Made by a program: the position numbers and the translations under genes | NCBI GenBank assembly: GCA_028700975.1 | Contig: JAQVRQ010000006.1 | Location: 1-55,253 of the forward strand | Reading direction: 5' to 3' | Source of the DNA: Bacteroidales bacterium | GTDB lineage: Bacteria; Bacteroidota; Bacteroidia; Bacteroidales; UBA932 | DNA length: 55,253 bases | In this document: positions 17,451-25,655 of the stretch, one piece after another | Numbering within the stretch: the stretch's first letter is position 1 | How the letters are laid out: the number at the start of each line of letters is the position of its first letter | Notes under the pieces: generated by a model | Told to the model about the DNA's origin: nothing | The model's input: the letters and a program-made list of their open reading frames with translations, nothing else | Databases searched by the model: none

Positions 17451-18578
17451 ATGAAATTCGTTGTATCGAGCACTGAACTTCTTGCAAGACTTCAATCAGT
17501 TACCAGAGTTATATCATCAAAAAACTCACTCCCAATTCTTGATAATTTTCTCTTTATTCTTAAAGAGGGTACTTTGTCAATAACTGCTTCAGACCTAGAA
17601 ACCACTCTTAAAACGAGTATGTCTATTGAAAATGTCTCTGAAGAGGGTGAAATTACAGTTCCTGCAAAGCTCTTGGTTGATTCTCTTCGAGAATTTGCAG
17701 ATCAGCCTCTTGAATTCAAGACAAATGAAACTTATTCGATACTTGATATTACTTGGGCAACTGGTAATGCAAAACTTCCTTGCACAACTGCAGAAGACTA
17801 TCCTGCAATACCTGAACTTGAAGATAGCTTTACAACAATAACTATAAATTCACATACTCTTTTAGAAGGTATTAACAGAACTCTTTATGCAACAGCAGAA
17901 GAAGAACTTAGGCCAGTAATGAATGGCATTTTCTTTGATATTGAAGAATCGGATTCTACACTTGTTGCTTCTGATGCTCATAAATTAGTTTGCTACACAA
18001 GACGTGACATAAAGTCAGAAAATAAGTCATCGTTTATACTTCCTAAAAAACCTGCGTCTGTTTTAAAAAATATTCTCAGTAAAGGGGATGAGGATGTTGT
18101 TATAAGATTTGACACAAGAAATGCAACTTTCATTTTTGAATCTTTTAATTTGGTCTGCAGGTTAGTTGAGGGTAATTATCCTGCATACAAATCTGTAATC
18201 CCAAAAAACAACACAAATAAACTTGTTATCAATAGACTTGATTTTTTAAACTCCGCAAGAAGAGTAGCGGTTTGCTCCAATCAAGCAAGTAGCCAAGTAA
18301 GATTAAAGCTCACATATAACACTTTAACACTTTCTGCTCAAGACTTGGACTTTTCAATATCCGCAAATGAGAACCTTATTTGCCAATATGAAGGTGACAA
18401 TATGGAGATTGCATTCAAATCTACTTTTCTAATTGAAATACTAACAAATCTACCATACACAGATATTTCTCTTGAGCTATCAGATCCATCAAGAGCAGCA
18501 TTAATTTTGGCAGCAGGACCTGTTGATCCTCAAGAGGAGATATTGGCACTTCTTATGCCAATGATGGTTAATGCTTAA
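17451..18578 (+). CDS. dnaN: DNA polymerase III beta subunit (sliding clamp)
   Basis: DnaN forms the ring-shaped dimer that tethers DNA polymerase to the template. The 375-residue protein has three repeated clamp domains of about 120 residues each. It starts MKFVVSSTELLARLQSVTRV and contains the typical LPILDNFLF and RPVMNGIFFDI segments. It ends with the family's conserved tail (LMPMMVNA, matching the usual xMPMRL-type end). The gene is not next to dnaA here. It is followed after 12 bases by a DnaQ-like exonuclease, a replication pairing common in this phylum. Confidence 0.97.
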   Translation: MKFVVSSTELLARLQSVTRVISSKNSLPILDNFLFILKEGTLSITASDLETTLKTSMSIENVSEEGEITVPAKLLVDSLREFADQPLEFKTNETYSILDITWATGNAKLPCTTAEDYPAIPELEDSFTTITINSHTLLEGINRTLYATAEEELRPVMNGIFFDIEESDSTLVASDAHKLVCYTRRDIKSENKSSFILPKKPASVLKNILSKGDEDVVIRFDTRNATFIFESFNLVCRLVEGNYPAYKSVIPKNNTNKLVINRLDFLNSARRVAVCSNQASSQVRLKLTYNTLTLSAQDLDFSISANENLICQYEGDNMEIAFKSTFLIEILTNLPYTDISLELSDPSRAALILAAGPVDPQEEILALLMPMMVNA

Positions 18579-18590
18579 ATATTATTTTAA

Positions 18591-19364
18591 ATGAAGCTTA
18601 ATCTAAAGAATCCAATTATTTTTTTTGACATAGAGAGCACTGGACTTAATGTTGCATCAGACAGAATAGTTGAGCTAAGTGCTCTTAAAATTTTCCCTAA
18701 CGGTGATCAAGAGCTCAAAACTAGAAGACTTAACCCAACAATATTAATCTCTCCTGAAGCACAGGCAATACACGGGATTTCAAATGATGATGTTAAGGAT
18801 TGTCCAACATTCAAAGAAATTGCAAAGAGTCTATCAAACTGGATGCAAGGTTGCGATTTTGCAGGGTATAACTCAATAAAATTTGACATCCCAATGCTTG
18901 CAGAAGAGTTTCTAAGAGCTGGAATTGACTTTGACTTTAGGAAAAGGAAACTTGTTGATGTTCAAAACATTTTTCATAAGATGGAACAACGCACATTGGT
19001 TGCTGCATATAAGTTTTACTGTAATAAAAATCTTGAAAATGCCCACTCTGCTGAAGCAGACACTGTTGCTACATATGAAATATTAGAATCGCAACTTGAT
19101 GTCTATTCCGAAACACTTGAAAATGATGTTGAATTTCTTTCAAAGTTTTCTACAAGAAGTAATTCTCTCGATTATGCAGGTAGAATAGTTATTAATGACA
19201 AAGAAGTCCCAGTTTTTAATTTTGGGAAACACAAAGGCAAACCTGTTTTTAATGTTTTCAGTAAAGAGCCTAGTTACTACTCCTGGATGATGAATGGAGA
19301 CTTTACTCTTGACACAAAACAGGTACTCACAAAACTGTACAATGAATATTTTCATACTAAATGA
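18591..19364 (+). CDS. DnaQ-like 3'-5' exonuclease
   Basis: The protein (257 residues) is a DEDDh exonuclease related to the proofreading subunit of DNA polymerase III. The metal ligands are in FFDIESTG (Asp13, Glu15), in FAGYNSIKFDIPML, and in the HSAEADT motif. Beyond the exonuclease fold, about residues 200-255 form a small C-terminal module (FGKHKGKPVFNVFSKEPSYYSWM) seen in other Bacteroidota DnaQ-like proteins. It probably travels with dnaN as a replication or repair nuclease. Whether it is the true epsilon subunit cannot be told from sequence. Confidence 0.92.
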   Translation: MKLNLKNPIIFFDIESTGLNVASDRIVELSALKIFPNGDQELKTRRLNPTILISPEAQAIHGISNDDVKDCPTFKEIAKSLSNWMQGCDFAGYNSIKFDIPMLAEEFLRAGIDFDFRKRKLVDVQNIFHKMEQRTLVAAYKFYCNKNLENAHSAEADTVATYEILESQLDVYSETLENDVEFLSKFSTRSNSLDYAGRIVINDKEVPVFNFGKHKGKPVFNVFSKEPSYYSWMMNGDFTLDTKQVLTKLYNEYFHTK

Positions 19365-19917
19365 TTGTTCTGGAGAATTTTACTTTAAGCCTGACACAAC
19401 CTTTTGCAAAGAAAATGCAGATTTTTATTTTCCTCATCATATTGAATTGCTCAAAATAGAGCCTTTAATAGCTACGAAAATTCTTAAAAGCGGCAAATTC
19501 ATATCTTCACGTTTTGCGAATAGATATTACTCGAAAATTGACTTTGCTCTAAATATCTTTCACAATAAAATATTTCAAACGCCAATAACTATTTCAGAAC
19601 TTACATTTTTTTCAGCCATAGACTCCTCTTTCTATTACTGTAGCAGTAATCAGTTGTTAGACATTTCTGAAGATTTGAATATAATCACTTTATTTAATAG
19701 ACATAATACAACATCTATTAATTTAAATATTGATTTAGAAACTAAAATTAATCAGGCAATTGAAAAAATATCATCTTATATAACATTGAAAAGCGGAGAT
19801 ATAGTAGCCATATCTTTTGATTCCACAATTAATATTAAAAGAGGTGATAATATTAAAATGAGAGTAGGTTTCAGCAATGATAACTACGATGAAGTATTTG
19901 ATTTTTTAATTAAGTAG
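19342..19917 (+). CDS. fumarylacetoacetate-hydrolase-fold protein, predicted inactive
   Basis: The protein (191 residues from MNIFILND) matches the FAH fold in outline. FYFKPDT corresponds to the family's FFMKPDT, FANRYYSKIDFALNI to FAxRYYDxIGxGID, and TLKSGDIVAI and KRGDNIKMRV to the closing strands. The metal ligands look lost: the ExE pair keeps only one Glu, the Asp of the GID motif is Asn, and the usual FTGTPxGVG loop is replaced by ISFDSTINI. The N-terminal CxGxNY segment is also missing. The frame is open from 19294, but a start at 19342 gives a 23-base overlap with the exonuclease gene instead of 71. It is apparently co-transcribed with dnaN. Its function is unknown. Confidence 0.7.
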   Translation: MNIFILNDCSGEFYFKPDTTFCKENADFYFPHHIELLKIEPLIATKILKSGKFISSRFANRYYSKIDFALNIFHNKIFQTPITISELTFFSAIDSSFYYCSSNQLLDISEDLNIITLFNRHNTTSINLNIDLETKINQAIEKISSYITLKSGDIVAISFDSTINIKRGDNIKMRVGFSNDNYDEVFDFLIK

Positions 19918-21158
19918 GCAGCTGATTTGCCGGCCAAATTACCGGTTGAAAATGCAATTTGCAAATTATAACCTCCAGTATCACCATCTAAATCAATTAC
20001 TTCTCCAGCAAAAAAGAGATTATTTATCGTTCTAGTTGCCATTGTTTTTGGCACAAGTTCATTAAGAGTAATTCCCCCGGAAGTAACTACACATCTTTCA
20101 AAACCTGTATACGATTCTACATTTATCTTCCAATTTTTTATCGTATCTACAATTAAATAAATCTCCCCAGGTAGCTTTTTGGATAGAATTTTTGATCTTC
20201 CAAGTTTAAGCTCTTCAATAAAGTAGGGGACCATCTGTGATGGTAATAATTTTTTTAAAATCAATTCAAGTGGAATGCGCACCTGATTTCCAAATTCTCG
20301 ATCAATTCTGTTAATTAACTGTTCTTCAGTTAAAGCAGGTTTTAAATCAACAAGTAGAGTCACTCTGTTACCATCAGACATTGCTTTAACTGCCTTACGA
20401 CTTATTCTAAGTCCTATTGGACCTTCAAAGCCATTATTAGTGAACTCAATATCCCCAAATTCTTCCTGCAGAATATCTTTTCCAACGAATAGCTTTGTTT
20501 GTACATTTTTAAGCAACAAGCCCTTTAGAGATAAATCAAAATTTACAGGTTTCATCGCAGTTAATGAGGGTAAAGTTTTATTTATGCCTAAACCTATTTG
20601 TTTAGCAAAATAGTGCCCATCACCAGTTGATCCAGTTAAAGGGTATGAGAGCCCCCCTGTAGTGACTATTAGTGCAGAAGTTTCAATCTCTTGAACTCCT
20701 TGTCCCGATTCTACTTTAACTTTATAGACTGAACCTTCATTTAAAACTATATCACAAACTCTTGAATTTAATTGAACTCTAACCTTAAGTCTTTCAATCT
20801 CTGATAATAAAGCCTTAACTATATCACTTGCTTTACCCGATGCTGGATAAGCTCGATCTCCCCTTTCGATAACAGTCTCAACTCCTATTTCATTAAAAAA
20901 ATTCAAAACATCCTTGTTAGAAAATGTTTTAAACGCAATTTTAAAAAAACTCGGATTTGGATAAATATGTCTTGAAAATTCACTCCACTCTTTTGTATTT
21001 GTTAAGTTGCACCTTCCCTTTCCAGTTATTAGAATTTTTTTCCCTGCTTTCTCCATTTTTTCAAGGAGTAAAACTTTCATCCCCTCTCTAGCTGCTGATA
21101 TTGATGCCATCATACCGGATGCACCTGCTCCTGCTATAATTATATCATATTTCTCCAT
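19884..21158 (-). CDS. BaiN/HI0933-family NAD(P)/FAD-dependent oxidoreductase
   Basis: This flavoprotein (424 residues from MEKYDIIIAGAGASG) begins with a Rossmann FAD-binding motif (GAGASGMMA) followed by EKMEKAGKKILITGKGRCNLTN, the signature of the HI0933 group. A late FAD motif reads NNLFFAGEVIDLDGDTGGYN. A middle insert (about 190-340) is characteristic of the family. Family members are annotated as flavoproteins, or as BaiN in bile-acid dehydroxylation, but the substrate here is unknown. The frame extends to 21227, but that would run into the promoter of the divergent btuF-like gene, so I use 21158. Its 3' end overlaps the preceding convergent gene by 34 bases. Confidence 0.9.
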   Translation of the reverse strand: MEKYDIIIAGAGASGMMASISAAREGMKVLLLEKMEKAGKKILITGKGRCNLTNTKEWSEFSRHIYPNPSFFKIAFKTFSNKDVLNFFNEIGVETVIERGDRAYPASGKASDIVKALLSEIERLKVRVQLNSRVCDIVLNEGSVYKVKVESGQGVQEIETSALIVTTGGLSYPLTGSTGDGHYFAKQIGLGINKTLPSLTAMKPVNFDLSLKGLLLKNVQTKLFVGKDILQEEFGDIEFTNNGFEGPIGLRISRKAVKAMSDGNRVTLLVDLKPALTEEQLINRIDREFGNQVRIPLELILKKLLPSQMVPYFIEELKLGRSKILSKKLPGEIYLIVDTIKNWKINVESYTGFERCVVTSGGITLNELVPKTMATRTINNLFFAGEVIDLDGDTGGYNLQIAFSTGNLAGKSAAYLIKKSNTSS

Positions 21159-21181
21159 TCTGCAAAGTAAACAAATATTGA

Positions 21182-21189
21182 TAACTTTG
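21182..21189 (+). promoter_or_regulatory. -7 element for the BtuF-like lipoprotein gene
   Basis: TAACTTTG matches TAnnTTTG and ends 15 bases before the ATG at 21205, in the short divergent gap with the flavoprotein gene. No -33 box is obvious. The position argues against longer starts for either gene. Confidence 0.55.
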
Positions 21190-21204
21190 TACAAATTGAT
21201 TATT

Positions 21205-22278
21205 ATGAAATTCTTTTCATTAGCCACTGCATTATTAGTTATCTTATATTCTTGTGACGGAGTTTCAAGTAATGTTTTATACGAAACCGGACCTGGTTGC
21301 GAATACGCCTCTTTTTTTGGACTAAAAACAGAAGGAGAAAATTCTGATATAATAATTAAATCTTCTGAAGGGAAGATGAGTCAGTGGATAACTCTTCCGC
21401 ACAATAAAGATTATCAAAGAATTGTTTGTATGTCTACAAGTCATATTTCATATATAGAATCATTAGGCGAGAGCAAAAGAATTATCGGTGTTTCAGGTGG
21501 TCAATATGTTTCTAGCGAGTATATTCAATCAGGATTATCATCTGGTAGAATAGCCGATATTGGTTATGAAGGATCGTTAAACTATGAACTTCTGATTTCT
21601 ATACAACCAGACCTAGTACTAACATATGGGATTGATGGTGAAGACAATCAATATATTGAGAAAATTAAACAGTTTGGCATTAATGTAATTTCACTTGGAG
21701 ATTATCTTGAAAATCACCCGTTAGGGAAATTGGAGTATATTAAACTTTTTGGGAAGCTATTAAATAAATCTGAAGTTGCAGACTCCATTTATAATGAAAC
21801 TAAGGATAGGTATATCAAACTTAAAGAGATAGTAAAGGACATCAGGATATCTAATGTTTTGATTAATGCTCCCTGGAAAGAGGTGTGGTATATTCCAGGA
21901 AAGAAGAGCTATATGAATATTCTAATTGAAGACGCTGGTGGGAAAACTCTTGGATCATCTGATGGCTCATCCTACACAAAACCATATAGCATCGAAGAGA
22001 TATTTATCCTTTCTGCTAAGGCTGATGTATGGATAAATCCTAATTCCATCTCTTCAATGCTTGAGCTTTTATCCACGAACTCTTTATTTTCAGATATACC
22101 TCCAGTCAGACACAAAAAAGTATATAATAATATTAAACTAAGCACTCCCGGAGGAGGAAGTCAATTTTGGGAGAGAGGAGTAGTTGAGCCTGATATAATT
22201 CTTAAAGATCTAATATCAATTTTTCATCCTGAATTACTTAGTAATTATCAGCAAAAATATTATCTCCATCTTGACTGA
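21205..22278 (+). CDS. BtuF/FepB-type substrate-binding lipoprotein
   Basis: The protein (357 residues) is a periplasmic-binding protein of the helical-backbone type used for cobalamin, heme or siderophore uptake. A lipoprotein signal (MKFFSLATALLVILYSCDG, Cys at 17) predicts membrane anchoring. Two lobes are visible: the N-lobe with ERxxGVSGG-like IIGVSGGQYV and SYEGSLNYELLISIQPDLVLTYG, and the C-lobe with NAPWKEVWYIPGKKSYMNIL and DVWINP. The permease and ATPase genes that normally accompany it are absent, since the neighbours are a flavoprotein gene and buk. The ligand cannot be assigned. The longer open frame to 21007 lies on top of the flavoprotein gene and is rejected. Confidence 0.85.
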   Translation: MKFFSLATALLVILYSCDGVSSNVLYETGPGCEYASFFGLKTEGENSDIIIKSSEGKMSQWITLPHNKDYQRIVCMSTSHISYIESLGESKRIIGVSGGQYVSSEYIQSGLSSGRIADIGYEGSLNYELLISIQPDLVLTYGIDGEDNQYIEKIKQFGINVISLGDYLENHPLGKLEYIKLFGKLLNKSEVADSIYNETKDRYIKLKEIVKDIRISNVLINAPWKEVWYIPGKKSYMNILIEDAGGKTLGSSDGSSYTKPYSIEEIFILSAKADVWINPNSISSMLELLSTNSLFSDIPPVRHKKVYNNIKLSTPGGGSQFWERGVVEPDIILKDLISIFHPELLSNYQQKYYLHLD

Positions 22279-22291
22279 TTTTAAATAAAAA

Positions 22292-22320
22292 ACACCCTAA
22301 CAAAAGCTATGTTAGGGTGT
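22292..22320 (-). terminator. intrinsic terminator between buk and the BtuF-like gene
   Basis: A perfect 11-bp stem (arms 22292-22302 and 22310-22320) with a 7-base loop lies between the two convergent stops. On the minus strand it is followed by TTTTTATTTAAAA, making it a strong terminator for buk. On the plus strand the tail is A-rich, so it is probably weaker for the lipoprotein gene. Confidence 0.82.
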
Positions 22321-22337
22321 CTAAAAAATAAAGGTTT

Positions 22338-23408
22338 TTAATAAACAGATGGAGTCACCTCTCCTGTTAATACTGAGAGTCCATTCATTGCTAATGCTGC
22401 CATTTCGTCTTCACCTGGATATATCTTAACGGGTGCAATAAAAGTAACCATTTCGGATATTTTTTCCATAAGTTTAGTGTTATATGCGATGCCTCCTGTA
22501 AGTAGTATAGCGTCTACCTTTCCTGAAAGAACTGCCGCTCCTGCTCCTATAGCTTTTGCTACATTATATCCAAATGCATCAGATATAAGTGTGAAATGCT
22601 CGTCTCCCTCAGAGACTCTCTTCTCAACTTCATTAAAAGAATTAGTACCAAGGTGAGCAACTATTCCACCCTCTCCGGTAATCATCTTTTTAATTTGAGA
22701 GAAATCGTATTTGCCAGAAAAACAGAGTTCTGCTAAAGCTAAGGCTGGAAGTGTTCCAGATCTTTCCGGAGAGAATGGGCCTTCTCCATTTAGAGCATTG
22801 TTAACATCAATTACACGACCATTTCTATGAACACCTACTGAAACACCTCCTCCAAGATGAACAACTATAAGATTAAGATCTTCATACTTCTTACCCTCAG
22901 AATTTGAGTAGATCTTTGCAATTGCCTTTTGATTAAGAGCGTGGAAAATTGAGACTTTAGGTAGAAGTGGGTGACCACTAATCCTAGCAATAGGTTCAAG
23001 TTCATCTACTACAACAGGATCTGCAATGTATGCTTTACAGTCACCTGACTCTTTTGCCAGATTTGAGGCTATAAGTCCACCCAGATTGCTAGCGTGTTCA
23101 CCTGATACTCCTTTTGTCAAGTCTTCAATCATTCTCCTATTTACCTCATAAACACCAGATTTAATTGGTTTAAGCAACCCTCCCCTACCAACAATAACAG
23201 AAAGTTCTTGAAGTGATATGCTATTATCAGAAAGAGCTTTTAAAATTGCATCTTTTCTGAATTCGTACTGGTCTGAAATTTTTTGAAATTTGACTAAATC
23301 TTCGGTTGAGTGTCTTAAAGTGTGGGTGAAAATTTGCTTGTGATCTTCAAAAACAGCGATTTTTGTTGAAGTTGATCCAGGATTTATTGCCAATATTTTG
23401 TATCCCAT
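22338..23408 (-). CDS. buk: butyrate kinase
   Basis: Butyrate kinase converts butyryl phosphate and ADP to butyrate and ATP in the cytoplasm. The 356-residue protein shows the acetate/butyrate kinase (ASKHA) landmarks: the phosphate-1 loop AINPGSTSTKIAVF at the N-terminus, GRGGLLKPIKSGVYEVN, HLGGGVSVGVHRNGRVIDVNN and, near the end, LTGGIAYN. The butyrate-kinase-type spacing and the gene order, 2 bases after ptb, separate it from acetate kinase. A branched-chain fatty-acid kinase role is also possible, since family members accept isobutyrate and related acids. A terminator follows. Confidence 0.93.
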   Translation of the reverse strand: MGYKILAINPGSTSTKIAVFEDHKQIFTHTLRHSTEDLVKFQKISDQYEFRKDAILKALSDNSISLQELSVIVGRGGLLKPIKSGVYEVNRRMIEDLTKGVSGEHASNLGGLIASNLAKESGDCKAYIADPVVVDELEPIARISGHPLLPKVSIFHALNQKAIAKIYSNSEGKKYEDLNLIVVHLGGGVSVGVHRNGRVIDVNNALNGEGPFSPERSGTLPALALAELCFSGKYDFSQIKKMITGEGGIVAHLGTNSFNEVEKRVSEGDEHFTLISDAFGYNVAKAIGAGAAVLSGKVDAILLTGGIAYNTKLMEKISEMVTFIAPVKIYPGEDEMAALAMNGLSVLTGEVTPSVY

Positions 23409-23410
23409 TG

Positions 23411-24316
23411 TTATTTAGCAGTTAAAGCCGCCAAGGCGATTGAATTAAGTTTTGTATCAATACTATCTGCCCTACTAGAAAGCACGCAAGGAGCCTTTGC
23501 TCCAGCTACAATCGCAGCTTGACGACTACCAGTACAAAGTTGTGAATTAACCTTATAGAAAACATTTGCAGACTCAAGGTTAGGGAATACCAGACAGTCA
23601 GCATCACCTGCAACTGGACTAACCAATTTTTTAACAGCGCACGCCTCGGCAGAAATTGCAACATCCAATGCAAGTGGTCCATCCACAAAACAGCCAGAAA
23701 TTTGACCTCTGTCTGCCATTTTTGAAATTATTGCAGCGTCAACACAAGCTTGCATTCCAGGTAACATTTGTTCTGTTGCCGCAATTAATGCTACTTTTGG
23801 TTTCTGAATACCCAGTGCTTGAGCAGTCTTTACTACATAATTTGTAATTGCAATTTTCTGGTTAAGGTCTGGTGCTGGAATTACAGCGATATCACCTAAT
23901 ACTAGTAATTTGTGATATTGAGTATTGAACATTACAGTAACGTGACTTAATACAGCCTTTGGAGGAAGCAATCCACGTTCTTTATTCAGAATTGCTCTCA
24001 TATATTTATCTGTACTGCAAAGTCCCTTCATCAGAATATCTCCCTCTCCGGAATTAACTAAATCAACTGCCATAGAGACGGCTTTTAACTCATCATCATT
24101 AGGTACAATTCTAAAAATTGATGGATCAATATTCTCTTGTGCGCAAACCTGACGAATCATCTTTTCATCACCAACTAAAGTAGCCTCAACTATCCCTGCC
24201 TCTACTGCTAATTTTGCAGCATTAATCGTATGGTCATCAACAGCCCACGCCGCAATTAGACGTTTTTTTGGCATTGATCTGAGTTTGTCGTAAATCTGTT
24301 CAAACGTGGTAATCAT
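23411..24316 (-). CDS. ptb: phosphate butyryltransferase
   Basis: This enzyme exchanges CoA for phosphate on butyryl-CoA. The 301-residue protein has the Pta/Ptb fold. It starts with ITTFEQIYDKLRSMPKKRLIAAWAVDDHTINAA, contains the conserved ILMKGLCSTDKYMRAIL, and continues with the C-terminal part FVDGPLALDVAIS and DCLVFPNLESANVFYK. The second half is closer to butyryl- than acetyl-specific enzymes, as far as I can judge by eye. It is separated from ackA by 20 bases and from buk by 2 bases, so the three form one operon. Confidence 0.92.
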   Translation of the reverse strand: MITTFEQIYDKLRSMPKKRLIAAWAVDDHTINAAKLAVEAGIVEATLVGDEKMIRQVCAQENIDPSIFRIVPNDDELKAVSMAVDLVNSGEGDILMKGLCSTDKYMRAILNKERGLLPPKAVLSHVTVMFNTQYHKLLVLGDIAVIPAPDLNQKIAITNYVVKTAQALGIQKPKVALIAATEQMLPGMQACVDAAIISKMADRGQISGCFVDGPLALDVAISAEACAVKKLVSPVAGDADCLVFPNLESANVFYKVNSQLCTGSRQAAIVAGAKAPCVLSSRADSIDTKLNSIALAALTAK

Positions 24317-24336
24317 ATGAGTTATATTTTAATAAT

Positions 24337-25539
24337 TTATACAAGTTTCATTGTGTCCTGAGCAATTACAAGCTCTTCATTTGTTGTAACTGTAGCAATT
24401 TTTACCTTTGAGGATTTCTTAGTAAGTATAACATCTTTACCTCTGACACCATTATTTGCTTCTTTATCAAACTCTACGCCAAGATATTCAAGATGAGTTC
24501 CTACCATCTCTCTAATATGAGGATCATTTTCACCGATACCGCCAGTAAATACGACAAGGTCGCAACCATTCATTACTGCAGTATATGATCCAATATACTT
24601 AAGCACCCTGTAGTATAAAAGATTTAAAGTCAGGATTGCTCTCTTGTCACCTTGAGAAGCTGCATTTTCAATATCTCTTGCATCTGATGATTTTCCAAAT
24701 ACTCCAAGAAATCCGCTTTTTTTGTTTAGCAAAGCGTTAACACCTGCAGCATCCAATTTCTCTCTTTCCATTATATAAGTAATAATACCAGCATCAAGAT
24801 CTCCACTTCTTGTACCCATTATTAATCCTTCTAGAGGAGTAAATCCCATTGATGTATCCAGAGAGTGGCCATTCTTAATAGCTGTTATTGAGCTTCCGTT
24901 TCCAAGATGGCAAGTGATAACCTTTGAGGTTTCAAAATCAATGCCAGCCAAGTCACAGGCTTTTTTGGCTACGAATTTGTGACTTGTGCCATGAAATCCA
25001 TATCTTCTAATTTTATGCTCAGTATAATATTCATAAGGTATAGCATACATATATGCATAATCAGGCATTGTTTGATGGAACGATGTATCAAATACAGCTA
25101 CTTGAGGAACCAGAGGCATTAAAGTATTAACTGCCTCAATACCTAAAAGGTTAGCTGGATTATGAAGGGGAGCAAGTTCACATAGTTGTTTGATCCCATC
25201 AATTACTTTCTGATCAATCAAAGTACTCTCTTTAAAGAGTTCACCTCCGTGAGCAACTCGATGGCCAACTGCATTAATCTCAGACAGAGCTTTAAGCACA
25301 CCAAGTTTATCGTCAACTAAAATATCAAGTACTTTTTTGATACCTACTGTATGGTTTGGTATAGGTGTTTCAGTTTCAAATTTGTCTCTTCCATCTACTC
25401 TATGAGATAAGATACCCATATCAAGTCCAATACGTTCTACCAAACCTTTAGCTAGCAGTTTATATTGTGATTCACTGTGCATATCAAGCACCTGATACTT
25501 TAGGGATGAACTCCCGCAATTCAATACTAGAATGATCAT
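24337..25539 (-). CDS. ackA: acetate kinase
   Basis: Acetate kinase makes ATP from acetyl phosphate. The 400-residue protein is full length with the ASKHA motifs VLNCGSSSLKYQ at the N-terminus, AVGHRVAHGGE, RRYGFHGTSHKFVA, CHLGNGSSITAI and VFTGGIGEND. It is first in an operon with ptb and buk, which is unusual because ackA is more often paired with pta. No pta is seen in the window. This suggests that Ptb may also supply acyl phosphates to AckA, or that pta lies elsewhere. Confidence 0.96.
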   Translation of the reverse strand: MIILVLNCGSSSLKYQVLDMHSESQYKLLAKGLVERIGLDMGILSHRVDGRDKFETETPIPNHTVGIKKVLDILVDDKLGVLKALSEINAVGHRVAHGGELFKESTLIDQKVIDGIKQLCELAPLHNPANLLGIEAVNTLMPLVPQVAVFDTSFHQTMPDYAYMYAIPYEYYTEHKIRRYGFHGTSHKFVAKKACDLAGIDFETSKVITCHLGNGSSITAIKNGHSLDTSMGFTPLEGLIMGTRSGDLDAGIITYIMEREKLDAAGVNALLNKKSGFLGVFGKSSDARDIENAASQGDKRAILTLNLLYYRVLKYIGSYTAVMNGCDLVVFTGGIGENDPHIREMVGTHLEYLGVEFDKEANNGVRGKDVILTKKSSKVKIATVTTNEELVIAQDTMKLV

Positions 25540-25586
25540 TACAATTATCTATTTATAAATTTGTTTAAATTTCATCTAAAATCGTG

Positions 25587-25594
25587 CAAATATA
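25587..25594 (-). promoter_or_regulatory. -7 element for the ackA-ptb-buk operon
   Basis: The minus strand reads TATATTTG, matching TAnnTTTG, and predicts a leader of about 40 bases before the ackA ATG. No matching -33 TTTG was found. Confidence 0.5.
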
Positions 25595-25655
25595 GCAAAT
25601 ACAGCCTCATTTTAGTTATAAATTATCATATATTTCAACTATATAACTAAAAATA

